Assembly: GCA_013361525.1 (NCBI GenBank)
Contig: JABFXY010000054.1
Coordinates: 1 to 64,000 of the forward strand
Source of the DNA: Polyangiaceae bacterium
Lineage (GTDB): Bacteria; Myxococcota_A; Polyangia; Polyangiales; Polyangiaceae
Reading direction: 5' to 3'
DNA length: 64,000 nucleotides
Shown here piece by piece: positions 9,301 through 19,900 of the stretch (position 1 is the first letter of the stretch; the number at the start of each line of letters is the position of its first letter). Made by a program: the position numbers and the translations under genes. Under the pieces are notes generated by a model, which made no database searches, was not told the DNA's origin, and saw nothing but the letters and a program-made list of their open reading frames with translations.

Positions 9301-12300
9301 CGGATCGGTGACACTGGTCGGCTGCCCCTCGATGTCCATCGCAGTGCGCATGTGGATGTATTGGTCGGCGCCTGCGACGCGGTTCTGCGCGACACCGAGG
9401 TAGACGCGCCCGAGAGAATCGACATAGGAGCGCGCGGGCGTGCCGGCGTGATCGAGGCTGATCGCGAGGGCTCGTCGCTCCGGGTCGCCGGGAGGCAGCC
9501 CCTCGACCCGGGCACGCCAGAGATTGCCCTGTTCGGCGATCGTGTCACTGGCGTCGTACGAAGTCGTCTTCCACACCCCGTACTCGCTACGGGTGTAGGT
9601 GCCGTCAGGAAGGTCTACGCGGACGGCGCGACCGATGGCGTCGTAATGGTAGATGGGCGTGACGCCCCATTGAACGAGGTCTTCGTCGGTTTCGTATTCG
9701 TGCGTCGCGGAGAAATAGGGCTCGTATTGTTTGACGACCGCTCCTTTGTTGTTGAGGACGGTTCGTCCGGACCCGATCCACCGCGGATTGGCGAGCTCGA
9801 CGGTGAGGGTGCCGTTGGCGTTGCGCCTCGGCGCGTCGCCGGGCTCGGCTTGGAGCTTGGTCATCGCGACGCGGCCGGATCCGTCCGAGTAGACGTAGCT
9901 CTCCTGCCATTGTGGGACGCCGCCGTGCACCTTGCGGGCCTTGGCGTGGACGAAATTCGGCAGGCGCTCCGCGGCCCAACGTCCGACGAAGTATTCGAAC
10001 TCCTGGGTTGGGTTCGTGAGGTCGTCTCCCAGGGACTCGGTCGTCTTGCCCATCACGGCGATGCGCGTGACGCGACCCGAGATGTCGAATTGGGCCGCGA
10101 CGCGATTGCCGTTCGGGTCGGTGACGAGCTTGGGCGCGAGGACTCGATAGTCCACTTCGGCTCTGACGGTATTGCCGACGGAGTCCTCTAGGCTGGTGAC
10201 GAAGAAGAATAGCGGGGCGTCGTAGGTCGGCCTCGTCCGGTTGTCGAATGGATCGCGGAACTCGACAGGGAGATAGAAATGCTCCGGGTCGGGAAGCGAC
10301 CGTCCCGATGGTATCCACCACGCTGTCTGATTGGGGAGCCGCTCGTATTTGGCACTTTCGAGAATGGTGGCAGGTACCGCTCCAGCGCCGAACGCGGGCT
10401 CGAGGACGCCGTCGGTGAGATCCAGCTTGTAGGTCTGGTACGGGATGGCCAAGGCGTCGGCTGTGCCGAGCAATAGAACATCCGGGAAAATGGCTGGCCG
10501 CGTGTCGTAGTACGCGATCTTGACCTGCTCGATGAGTCTGCGCCGGTAGCGGCTCTCGGCCGGCGGGTCGGGCGGCGGCGATTGGTGGTACTCGAGCGTC
10601 GGAGAGGCGACGGCGCTTGCGTAATTGGCCCGTATCGTCGCTACGTCGAAGGGCGCGCTTCCTTCGAGACCCGAGAGCTCGTAACCAGTCGTCTCGATCG
10701 GGATCGCGAGGCGATAGCCATCCGTGAGCGCGTGAAAGAGCGTTGTCTCGCTGACGGTCGCGTAGACCCTCGTCTGCTCGTCGAGCGCGAGCGGCCCGAG
10801 ATCGCGAATCGCCGGGTCGCTGAGCGCGAGCAATCGCTGTGCATCGCGCCTTGCGTAGGCAACGCTCGCAGCGGCCGTCACGAAGCCGTAGACGGGGTCG
10901 TGCGTCAGCGCGACCCACTGCGTAAGGCGCGGGTCCGTCGGCACGCGATCGTAGGTGTGCTCCCGACTCTCGTGCGCGAGGAGCTGGAAGACGCCACGAA
11001 TTCGAGGGCGGCCCGTACCGCGCGCAGCCATTGGAGACTGAAGCAGCTTCACGTCATAGGTCGACTCGCGGACGACGAACGGGTTTGCCTCTGCGTCGCT
11101 CCCGTCGAGGCCATAGATTTCCTGGCGGAGCATCGTGCCCCTCAGGGCGCGGTGGGCTTCAACCAGCTCGTCCGGGGTGAGCCCAAGCGGTATGGCGCAC
11201 GCGATCGGCGCGGGCGCGCCGGCGTCGCCTCTCCATCGCTCGCTCGCAAACGCGGCCTCCAGCGACCCCTCCTCGAACCACGCGCCGGTGTGGAACCACG
11301 TCTTGGTGAGGACGGGCGCCTGGGGCAGCTCGCCGTTCTGCGCCGGCGGCATTTCAGGGAACAAACCCGCACCGTGCCCGGGCGCGAACGTCTCCGCGTC
11401 GCGCTGTTCGACCATCCCGAAGCCGCGGAACTCACGCTCGACGCCGTCATAGAATCCATGGTGATACGCGTAGGTCGTGACGAGCCTCGTGCGGCCGACT
11501 GCATCATAGGTCTCGACGCGCTCGACGACCTGTACCGAAAACGGGAGCTTCGTCGCCCAAGGCCGCCCCGCGTGTTTATCTGCGAGATAGTGCTTCGTGC
11601 TCGGCGCGTATTCGAACCGAGCCTCGAGGCCCATCCCGTTGTCGATCGAGCTCAGCAGATATGGCTTCTTCGTCCCGAGGGGGCTCGTGTGCTCGACCAC
11701 GACGGATAGGGACCGTCGGGGCGACCAAACAACGGTCGCCATCCCGGTGCCGTGCAGATCGACGACCGATAGCGTCGGAAGCGCAGCCACGACTGGGACA
11801 CAGTCGTTGGTCAGCCGCGACGAAAAGCCGTTGCCCGCCTGGTTCATCCAGATGTGCATGCCGTCGTTGTCGAAGTAGATCAGATCGGCCGTACCGCTTC
11901 CGTCCAAGTCGGCGAGCCTCACCCGGGCGGGGTGGAATTGGTGCGGCAGATCGATTTGCGGGCTCGAGGTCATCGCGACCTCCGCCCCGAAGCGGCCATG
12001 ACCGAGGTTCGGCCAATACGTCACCAGGCTGTGCGTGATGCGCACGATGTCGGCGAGGCCATCGCCGCTCATGTCCGCGAGGTAAACCGCCGCCGTGCGA
12101 TTGGAGAACAAGATCGCCGGGCCTTCAGCGCGATCTTGCGGAATCGGGACGCGTCGCGGCGCGCCGAATCCGTCCTTCCCGAGCGATGGATACCAAAGGA
12201 GCTCCTGACCCCGCAGAATCAGGATGTCGTCGAAGCCGTCGCCATCGAGATCGACCATCCGGAGGTTGGGGTCGCTCCAATCGACGCGCGGAGCGTGCGC

Positions 12301-13902
12301 GAAGCTCCGAAAAGGCCCCCAACCATTCTCGTCGCGCTCCTGATACCCGGCGTGTGAAGGGTCGAGGCGAACGAGCGACATCTTGCCCGTCCCCGCGACA
12401 TCCATCAGCTGGGCACCACTGTTCGTCATGAGCGCGGCCGTGTTCGGTGCCGACGGTAGCGCGTTCGACGGACCAAGATGGGTGTCGCCGTCGTTCGGCT
12501 TGTAATGGATGGCACCATTTCGATCCGTGAGAATGCCTGGTAGGCCTTCGCCATCGAGATCGACCCATTGGCTCGTCCTGCCGAGCGCCTGCGGGTTGAA
12601 CCCGCGGAGGTCGTCGTCCCTGAGGCTGTCGATCTCGGTCGTGAACGACGCGGCGGTGTACTGGAACGATACGGGCGGAAGCGCGTCCGAATCATAGTCC
12701 TGATTCGCGACGTTCCAGCGGTGACCGACGACCTTGGCCGAAACGAGCTGGGTGAGCTTCGTGTCGATACCGTGGGTGCTGTTATGGGTCAGCTCGAGCG
12801 ACTTGACGAGATACGGAGTCTTCTCCAGATAGGGCGCCGGAAAGTGATGAAAGACGAGGACACGCCGGCAAAGCCGATAGGTGCGGATCTCGAAACCAGA
12901 ACGGTACGTCGAGAAGGGGTCGGCCCGCACGGTCCACGGCGTGCCGTTCGGCGGGTCATCGGGCGAGGGATTGGCGAGGGCGTGCTCCCCGTAGTCGAGG
13001 ACGACCTCGAGCTTGTACGTCGAGGCGTCGTTCATGACGGTGTTGCCGTATCGAACGCGCTTCAGGTACCGATTCGCGGTGGCGTTCGCGAGCCCCGAGA
13101 CGCGATGCCCCTCCGATGGCAGGGCGGCCGGCACGCCGGCGAGCGTCTCTGCCTTGTAGCCGTATTCGACGACGTGTCCTCGGTCGTCGGCCACGCGATC
13201 GATCAGCCAGGCGAAGATGCGATGATCATTCGAAGGGTCGAATATGCGACTAAGTGGTGTGCTGCCGAAGATGGTCTCGGAGTTGTCCGCGCCCACCACC
13301 CGCCAATGCACATAGCGGGAGGGCTTGATGGTCCATCGCTCGATGATGCTGAAGCTTCCCTCGGTTCGTGGGCGGAAGCGCTCGATGATCTCGGTATCGG
13401 TCTCGACCCGATGCCGCACGCCGCCTTCGATCAGCGGAACGAGCTCTTCGCCTCCGAAGAGGAAGACATCGCTGTCCTCGTCATCGAGATACTCCGGCAC
13501 GCCGCGGTCGGTCCTACGCGCAATCTGTGGGACCCCCATGGACCATCCGTGGCCGAATGGCCCGTTGCCGGATCCAGAGTCGTACGAGAGCGTGAGCTGA
13601 GGGGTGGGTCCATGGGGCGCGGGCGTCATCGGGATTGGAATCGATGCGCTGACGGTGCCCGTCACCGGATTGGCGCGAAACGATTCGCCGATGCTTCGCT
13701 GTGCGCCACCACCTTGCGGCAAATTGAGCGCCGGAGGCTTCAGCGCGGCAAACGTTGCGCGCGGCCCTTCTTGCACCGGCGCGGCCGTGCGTGCCTCCAC
13801 GCGATCGGGTGCTTTGGCCTCGATGGGGGTGCGCGCAGGTGACTCGGCGATAGCCGCGACGGGATCGCGTCGCCCCGGAGAACCAGTTCGACCGTCGTCC
13901 AT
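6382..13902 (-). CDS. Tc toxin TcB-TcC fusion (SpvB/RHS cocoon) with C-terminal HNH-type nuclease effector
   Basis: 2506 aa from the ATG at 13902. Domains in order: an SpvB-like N-terminus (about 35-330; TPQLTLSYDSGSGNGPFGHG), TcB middle domains with FG-GAP-like loops (about 430-700; QWVDLDGEGLPGILTDRNG), a long YD/RHS-repeat shell (about 1300-2120) and the RHS core (GLYYYGARYYAAWLGRWTSA, DPLGIG, DPSG near 2165), where TcC proteins cut off their cargo. The last 340 residues are variable and end in GWIWQHA ... GWLHLVPDWQHTPGSAFWKV ... LHPLKYGGGGYSEW, matching the HNH/ENDO-VII nuclease type usually written WHH, with Gln in place of the first His. In known Tc systems TcB and TcC form a hollow shell that delivers the cargo through TcA. 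Joining B and C in one chain is a known variant. Confidence 0.9.
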   Translation of the reverse strand: MDDGRTGSPGRRDPVAAIAESPARTPIEAKAPDRVEARTAAPVQEGPRATFAALKPPALNLPQGGGAQRSIGESFRANPVTGTVSASIPIPMTPAPHGPTPQLTLSYDSGSGNGPFGHGWSMGVPQIARRTDRGVPEYLDDEDSDVFLFGGEELVPLIEGGVRHRVETDTEIIERFRPRTEGSFSIIERWTIKPSRYVHWRVVGADNSETIFGSTPLSRIFDPSNDHRIFAWLIDRVADDRGHVVEYGYKAETLAGVPAALPSEGHRVSGLANATANRYLKRVRYGNTVMNDASTYKLEVVLDYGEHALANPSPDDPPNGTPWTVRADPFSTYRSGFEIRTYRLCRRVLVFHHFPAPYLEKTPYLVKSLELTHNSTHGIDTKLTQLVSAKVVGHRWNVANQDYDSDALPPVSFQYTAASFTTEIDSLRDDDLRGFNPQALGRTSQWVDLDGEGLPGILTDRNGAIHYKPNDGDTHLGPSNALPSAPNTAALMTNSGAQLMDVAGTGKMSLVRLDPSHAGYQERDENGWGPFRSFAHAPRVDWSDPNLRMVDLDGDGFDDILILRGQELLWYPSLGKDGFGAPRRVPIPQDRAEGPAILFSNRTAAVYLADMSGDGLADIVRITHSLVTYWPNLGHGRFGAEVAMTSSPQIDLPHQFHPARVRLADLDGSGTADLIYFDNDGMHIWMNQAGNGFSSRLTNDCVPVVAALPTLSVVDLHGTGMATVVWSPRRSLSVVVEHTSPLGTKKPYLLSSIDNGMGLEARFEYAPSTKHYLADKHAGRPWATKLPFSVQVVERVETYDAVGRTRLVTTYAYHHGFYDGVEREFRGFGMVEQRDAETFAPGHGAGLFPEMPPAQNGELPQAPVLTKTWFHTGAWFEEGSLEAAFASERWRGDAGAPAPIACAIPLGLTPDELVEAHRALRGTMLRQEIYGLDGSDAEANPFVVRESTYDVKLLQSPMAARGTGRPRIRGVFQLLAHESREHTYDRVPTDPRLTQWVALTHDPVYGFVTAAASVAYARRDAQRLLALSDPAIRDLGPLALDEQTRVYATVSETTLFHALTDGYRLAIPIETTGYELSGLEGSAPFDVATIRANYASAVASPTLEYHQSPPPDPPAESRYRRRLIEQVKIAYYDTRPAIFPDVLLLGTADALAIPYQTYKLDLTDGVLEPAFGAGAVPATILESAKYERLPNQTAWWIPSGRSLPDPEHFYLPVEFRDPFDNRTRPTYDAPLFFFVTSLEDSVGNTVRAEVDYRVLAPKLVTDPNGNRVAAQFDISGRVTRIAVMGKTTESLGDDLTNPTQEFEYFVGRWAAERLPNFVHAKARKVHGGVPQWQESYVYSDGSGRVAMTKLQAEPGDAPRRNANGTLTVELANPRWIGSGRTVLNNKGAVVKQYEPYFSATHEYETDEDLVQWGVTPIYHYDAIGRAVRVDLPDGTYTRSEYGVWKTTSYDASDTIAEQGNLWRARVEGLPPGDPERRALAISLDHAGTPARSYVDSLGRVYLGVAQNRVAGADQYIHMRTAMDIEGQPTSVTDPLNRICQTYLFSIGGQLLKETNIDKGVRRSLADVTGGLLLRVDNRGHTFTAEYDVLRRPTHLWVNRGASGEALLERRYYGDSPTLPTPEARNLRGRLIALFDGAGLVKSVEFDFKGNLLEGERRLAATYTTTPDWAPLALQNDAADAEAIDAAGLLEASAFAESHQYDALNRVTSTIGPSTDATTRSEFRPTYNEAGLLSRVQARIRGVSSWTTFVHNIDYDAKGRRVAIEYSPDDVQPTPTARFKTEYEYDELTFRLTKLTTTRTTSPSKLQELAYTYDPAGNIVQIADGAQPTIFFANTVTDGSSQYAYDALYRLVWANGREQAGLTADTQRDERDLPINNLRHDNDGNAVRAYEEEYQYDRVGNIERMIHRALGAGSPPGATWSRDYAYENGCNRLASTTAPAPVNSVSYLHDAHGNMVAMPHLSTIGWNVVDQMQRADLGGGGTVYFTYGADGQRVRKVRHHMGTLVEERIYLGGFELYRKRDQTGTLLERETLHVMDGVRRIAMVETKTADTSVPPFTPEPRLRYQLGNHLESAMLEVDEAARVISYEEYHPYGSSAYRSGSGTVEVSARRYRYTGKERDEETGLYYYGARYYAAWLGRWTSADPLGIGADGPGVYNYVRGSPIQLSDPSGMDSGVTDQEVEAFYAGAQSVPECEPSVQPTTEPQWDLSNFQLTTFEERAAADASQAQLIAQLEEAIPSIEISSAMAGAAQWQREQAATNKPAKNPVTEATKGARDELWAIAKDPERAPLERGIGALLAGFMVGVDTTVAWTGFDAAGEIPVMVDAAMSDRSPGAKALVFARGGWEIAQAVTKYKKALMWLEGGANIVMFAMPPEDAALAPANPTAYSVAISVKLDKADWGTSRDVHFNRANAALHAAMQDPVLGPVLEELIPGAADATSSVGGRATPPGWIWQHATIEQGHDEAGWLHLVPDWQHTPGSAFWKVLHPLKYGGGGYSEWAIPAGAKRN

Positions 13903-16900
13903 CACGGCAACACCACGGCCCCGACGGTGACCGTGTAGTCGACGACGATCCAAAGGTCTTTGAGCGTCGCCGGGTCAGGAGGAATGAACGTCCAAGACCC
14001 AGCCGCCGGCGGTGCCGGCAATGTGCGGGTCCACTTCCGCGCCGTTCCCGGCGCCAGAATGCTGGGTGCGCCCAACGACACATCGTCGCTTTCGCCGGGC
14101 GCCCTCATCGACAAGCTCTGGGGCGCTCCGGTCGACCACCAACCGTAGACCCGCACGCCGGCGGCCGTGGTCGGCGTCTCGTTTCGGCCCCGTTGCCACG
14201 TCGCCTGTGCGAGGTCCAAGACAAGCGCATTGGACGCGCCACTCTTCAGCGCCTGCCACGCGCTCCGGAACTCGTCGCGAACGCGCAAGAGCCTGTGAAC
14301 GGTGCGGCCGGCCGGCGCCGTTCGCGCCCCGCCTTGTCGCGCCGTGTATCGAAGCTCGAGAACGAGGTCGTCGATGCTCTCGAACGTAAACCTGTTTCCT
14401 TTGCTCAGCTCGAACCGCCATTGCACATCCCCCGCGGTCTTGACGTGCGCGCCGGCTCCCTCGAACGGGAGCAATCGCTCGTCACGGAAGCTGAGCTCGA
14501 GCAGGCCCGGATCCGATTGGCCGTGGCTCGTCGCGATGCTCTGGATCATTCCGCTCATCTCATCGACCGTGCTCGTCGGGCCGCTGGAACGCCGGGTGGC
14601 AGCCTTCAGCAGTGTCAACGTCCCGTGAACGCCTTGATGTGGTGGAGTCGTGCACGGGATGGTCACCGAGACGGACTTCAAACGACGCAAGTAGTGGTTG
14701 TCGAAATCACGGTCGTAGTCGTCCTCCGTCAGGCGAAGCTCTGCGACGCGGGTCTCACGCAGCTGGACCAGCTGATCGGGATCGTGCTCCGCGAGCGAGA
14801 CGAACTTCACGAGCTCGAGCTCGCGTTTGCCTTGTGCGATGTAAGCGGCGTCCATTCGACGAAGGTCGTGGGCGAGTTTTTCACCTGCCAGCAGCCCTCG
14901 CTTGAGACCGTCCCAATATCCGAACTCGATAAAGGTCTGTGTCTCGTCTCCGCGCTCGAACTGAAAAGCCCGCTGCGCCTTCTTCGCGGTCTCGTACGCC
15001 AGCTTGTACGCCTGGTTGTAGACGGCGGCCGTTTCACCGACCATCCAGTCGTAGAGCTCTTCGTTGGTGTATTTGGAGCGCAGATACGACTCCACATTTC
15101 GCATCTGCGTCAGCTGCTGCATCGCCAAGCTGAATTCCTGGTTGGCGACGGCGAGTCGGAGCTCGGCGGCTTGGATCTGCACGTCGATCTGCTTGAGCTC
15201 CTTCTGTGCGAGCCGCGCCTGGAGCTGATACTCCTTGAAACGTCGCTCGTACGATGCGCGCGTCGCGATCTTTTGTGCCTTGTAGGCCAGATCGGCGGCT
15301 TCCATGTTCAACGCGGCAGCACCCAACTCGGCGGCATTGGCCGCGAACGTCCCTCCAATCGTCAACGTCTGGACGGGACCGGGGCCTGATATACCCGTCG
15401 TCGAGTCGGGGATCAGGGCAACGACCTTGCCCATGGCGGAGATCCCCTGCGCAATCTGTGACTTGATCTGCGCGTCGGTGCCGGTGGAGAACGCCTCCTG
15501 CTCCGCCTCGCTCACCTCGGGGGCCGACTCGTAGAACTTCAGCCGCTCCTCGACGACCCTCCTCGACTCTTGCAGGCTCTGCAGACTGCGCTGCGCCTCC
15601 TTGACGAGCGTCAGTCGAATCTCGCGGACCATGTCCTGCGTCGCCACGTCGTTGGTTGCGCGCAGCATCGCGAGCCCTTCGCTGTCCTTCTTCTCGAGCG
15701 TCGCGAGCAATGCAGCTCCGAACGATTGAACCGCGTGGGCCATCTCGAGTGCCTTGGGATACAGGACGGAATAGCGATATGCCGGTGCGGCGACCGCGAT
15801 GTCGTTGAGCACGCTCGAGATGTCGAGCCCCGCTGCGGTCGCGCGCACGAGCAGTGCTGGGTCGATGGGTGGCTCGAACAGCGGCAGCTCGCGGAGCACT
15901 CCCTCGAGGTTCAGAGAGTTGCGGACCTTGAAGAGCCGATCGGCGACGACGTCCCAAAGCCCGAGCAGCCGGTCATTGTTGGGGATACAGAAGTACGTGC
16001 TGCCCCAGACTGTGTACGGCACCGGCTCCAGCTCGTCGCAGCCCACACCCTTCGGCGGGGAGGGGGGGGCGATGAGCTCATGGTCCACGAGCGCGTTCGA
16101 GAATGCATCGATCGCGGGCAGCCCGTTGTAACTGAGGGGCTCGCTCGCATCTTTTTCAATAGTGCTCGGTCGCTTGCCGAGGAGATCCTGCGCCAGCACG
16201 TACAGCTGGGTCGCCTCGGAGATCGACTCCATCGTGTCGCGGGCGAAGAGCTGATCGCCCCACGCGACGAGATTCTCGATGTAACGCATGACGACGGCCT
16301 TTTGATAGGCGAGGGGCCGGAGCCTCGCGATGGCGTGCGGGTTGAACGGCTTCTGCCGCCACCTGCTGATTTGAGACATCAAGTTGGCCGACGGCTGCGT
16401 GGCCGCCTCCGCGGTCACGCTCTGCAAATCCTGGATGTGCTCGTTCACGCTGAGCGCCGTCAGATCATCGATGATGCTCTGGAGATCCTTGTTCTCGTAG
16501 AACGGCCGAACCTTCCAGAACTTCTGCGGCGCCTCTTCGTTCGAGCCGTCCGTCGGATCGAAGATGTAATGCAGCCATTTTCGTGCGTCCGCGTATCGCT
16601 GCTCCCGCATGAGCCGCGTCGCGATGTAGAACGGCACGTGGAAGAACATTTCCCAGTTGTAGACACCGAATGGGCTCGACGCGCGGAAGTCGACCTCCTC
16701 GGGAGCGATGGGCGAGACAACCTTGTCGTAGTGACTGTACGGCAGGTAGATGTCGTCGATCGGGCGGGTCAATAGCTGAAGCTTGAACGAGCCTTGATCA
16801 GTCCAACGGAGCAGGCCATCGACGCCGTGTAGCGCCAGCTGTTTGCTGAAGTCGTACGCAAACGGGTGGCTGAAGACCTCGACGCGATACATTTTCGAGA

Positions 16901-19900
16901 AGCCCCCCGGCACGGCCACGCTGATGTCGCCAGTGACCGTCGTATGCCACCCAATCGGGTCCTTCTGCAGCTCGACGAATAGGGACCGGAAATTGTCTCG
17001 GACGACAAGGTGGCTTCGTTCATTCGCAGGCCACAGAGGGTCGCCGGGTTGGCGATCGGCGGTGATGGTGTGGGCGCCCGGGATGACAATGATGTTACTG
17101 TCGCCGAAATCGCCAGCCGGGAGCCTGAGCGTCGATGACTTCCTCTCCGCGAATCGTTGGTTGTCGGCACGAAGGGGATCCAGGTGGATGTTCTTGTTAT
17201 CAGGAATGAAGGCCTTTCCAGAATCCTCATAGGCGTGCCCAGCAGCGTCCATCTGGAAGTACCGCTCGGACGAGGCGAGGGGCGCTCCCACCTGGAGGGT
17301 GAATTCACCGAGTTGCTGGGTCCAGGCACCGGCTTTGGACTCCGTCATTTCAGTCGTCGCCCACAGACGGATCTTGATGGTCCCGCGTGAAACCTCGTCC
17401 GCTGTGGCGAACGGGCACCAGGAGGTGGCCTTGGGCACCGAGCCGAGCGCGATCCAAAGCTCGTGATCGAGGACGCTGGGCCGCGCCCAAGCGCCGGTGG
17501 CATCGAGATGACTGTAGGCGACGCCGACCCGCAGCTCGGTGCCCGTCTTTTCATCGTCTACCGTCGGGGTCTCGGTGCTCGTCTCTTCATCGTCGACCGC
17601 CGGGGGCTCGGTGCGAGCGACCTCTTCGGAGACGAGCCAGAAGAGATACAGCCGTCCGCCCACCGTCAACGGCATGAGGTGCTCGCTATCGATATCGAGA
17701 TCGACGCGCTCCCACGCCGACCAAGCCCCGCCCTCGCGCCTTCGGTAATAGTGCTTTCGCGGGGCGACGGTGCGGCCGAACACATGCACGATTTGCTTCG
17801 AGCTTCCGTATGCCCAGTTGATGGTGTTGGACTGCTCTGCAGTGTGGATGGCGATCACGTCGAGCTGCGAGAGCTCGATGAGCCCGTCGACGTACGCACG
17901 GTATGCATTCTCCGCCGAGGCGAGGGTGAGCTCCCCTTGGCGCAGCTGTCGCTCGAGCGCTTTGAACAGCGGTGTCTTGTCGTCGCGCAGCTCGGGCTCG
18001 ATCCAGTTCTCCGGATAGAGGAAGACCTTTCGGTTCGCCTCCCAGACGCGGTAGTTCTTCATCCACTCCCACTCGCGCGCCGCGTTCGCGTTCGGCCGCC
18101 ACTCTTCCAATCCGCCGAGGAGCGCGCGCTGCACGAACTGCTGAATCGACCCGTTCGCCTGCACGATCCGGGAAGTGCGCATGAGCGGGCCCATCTCCAC
18201 GTCGACGAGCATCTTGCCGTAGAGGTCGTTTGCGTCCCCGACGTCACCTTCTTTGAAGATGAGATGCGTCACGAGGGCAGCCCGTTGACGGTCCCGTAGG
18301 ACGTTCCGGATCGGCGCTGCGAGCTCGTTCCACTGCTCGTCGGAGTGTTTGCCCCGAGCTACCTGTTTGATGTCGCGGGCGATCGCGATCGCGGAGCCGG
18401 CCGCCGGAGCGTCGAGATCCGCCCCTTCAAGCTGGACAGGGATGGGCAGCGGTGCGGCGAGGTCCGCCCAGCTGATGGCCTGAGCCGCGCTGGCGCCCAC
18501 GAGGTATAGAGCCTTGAATGCTTCTTCGAGCTGCAGGAGCGTCAATTCATTTCTGAATGAGGCCTCCGTAAGACCGAACGGCGTGACGAGCGTCTCCAGG
18601 TCGGTTCGGCCCCAACCGGAGTCGTGCGCGAGACGGTCGAGAATGGGAGAGAGAGGTCCTTCCAGCTCGAACAGTTCGAAGAACGCATTGGCACCGGCGG
18701 GCCAGCGATCCCTGAGTTGTACGAGCGCGACCATGCGCATGAGCGCCTCGAATCCGGCGCGCGCGGCCGTCAGGCCCGCTTCCGGATCCGCGGGAGCCGC
18801 GGGGGGCTCGACTGGCAAGCTGTTGAACGCAAGAAGGGGAAGGCCGCCAGCGGCTCCCTTCTGGAGGGCGACGAGCTGCGCCGTCGAGAGCTTGAGACGC
18901 GTGGTGACGAGCGCCGCTTTTCCCATGCGCCTCAGGAGTTCCGCGCGGACCATGCGATCCACCGAGGGCTCATTGGACATCGCGCCGGCGACAAATGCCT
19001 GAAGAACGGGCTCGCCCCCCGCCGTCGTCAGCAATCCAGACTCGAGCAGGTATCGTGCAGTCGCCGGCTCGAGCTTGAACGTCGTCGCGACCCATTGCCG
19101 CACGGCTGTGCGCGCGTTCGCGTAGCGGACCAAACGCTTCGCCAAATAGCGATAGCGATCGGCGAGCTCCTCCGCGCTCGGCGCGGCTGCGCCGACAAGG
19201 ATCGATTTTGCCGCGGCGACATCCTCGAGCACGTGCGCCAGATGGTCCTCAATCGATTGCCGCTGCTCGCCCTCCGCCGCGCCGCTCAGGCCCTTGAGGA
19301 TGTCGAGGATGAGGGTCGTTGCCGCCGCGGGATCGGGAGCATCGACGACCTGCGGCAGGAGCTCCGTGCACGTCTCGCCTCCCGGATCTTCGATACCGAC
19401 CGCGTCGGCAGCGGCGGTGGAGATCAGCCCCTCGAGCTGACCGTGCCAAACATCCATCGTGATGTCCGGGACGCGGAGGCGGTCGGATGGTGCCGGCGTC
19501 TCTCGTAGCAGGAAAAGGATCTCGTCGACCGAGAACGGGCCGTCGATGACGGCTCGGATACGCTCGAGCAAGGCGGCGGTGTCCGCCGGTCGATTGCCCC
19601 CGGTGGAGGGCAGTCGATCCCCCGCCATGCCCGGCAGGTTTGCCAAAGCACGAATCGCAAGCAAGTCGCGAATGCCGACCCCAGCCGCTCGTGCAAAGCG
19701 CGCAATGCGATAGACACGGCTCAGATTCGCGAGGCTGACGGCGTCGTCCTGAAGCTCCGCTTGCAGGCCCAGCTCCGCGCGCGCAGTCGCCTCGTCCAGG
19801 ACGAGGCGGAGATCGCGATCGCTCACGCCCAGGGCAGCCTGCAGCGTCCCGCTCATCGCGCGAATGGATGCATCGCCCGGGATGGGCTCTCCATTCATGA

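Noticed and set aside
7636..10191. 851-codon open frame on the plus strand
   Set aside because: It lies entirely opposite the RHS-repeat part of the TcB-C gene. Long antisense frames are expected in high-GC genes with G/C third positions, and its protein is a Val/Gly/Arg-rich sequence without domains.
13903..13953. Longer start for the TcB-C gene at 13953
   Set aside because: It would overlap the TcA gene by 52 bp and adds an Arg-rich, low-quality N-terminus. The ATG at 13902 gives the usual TGATG coupling.
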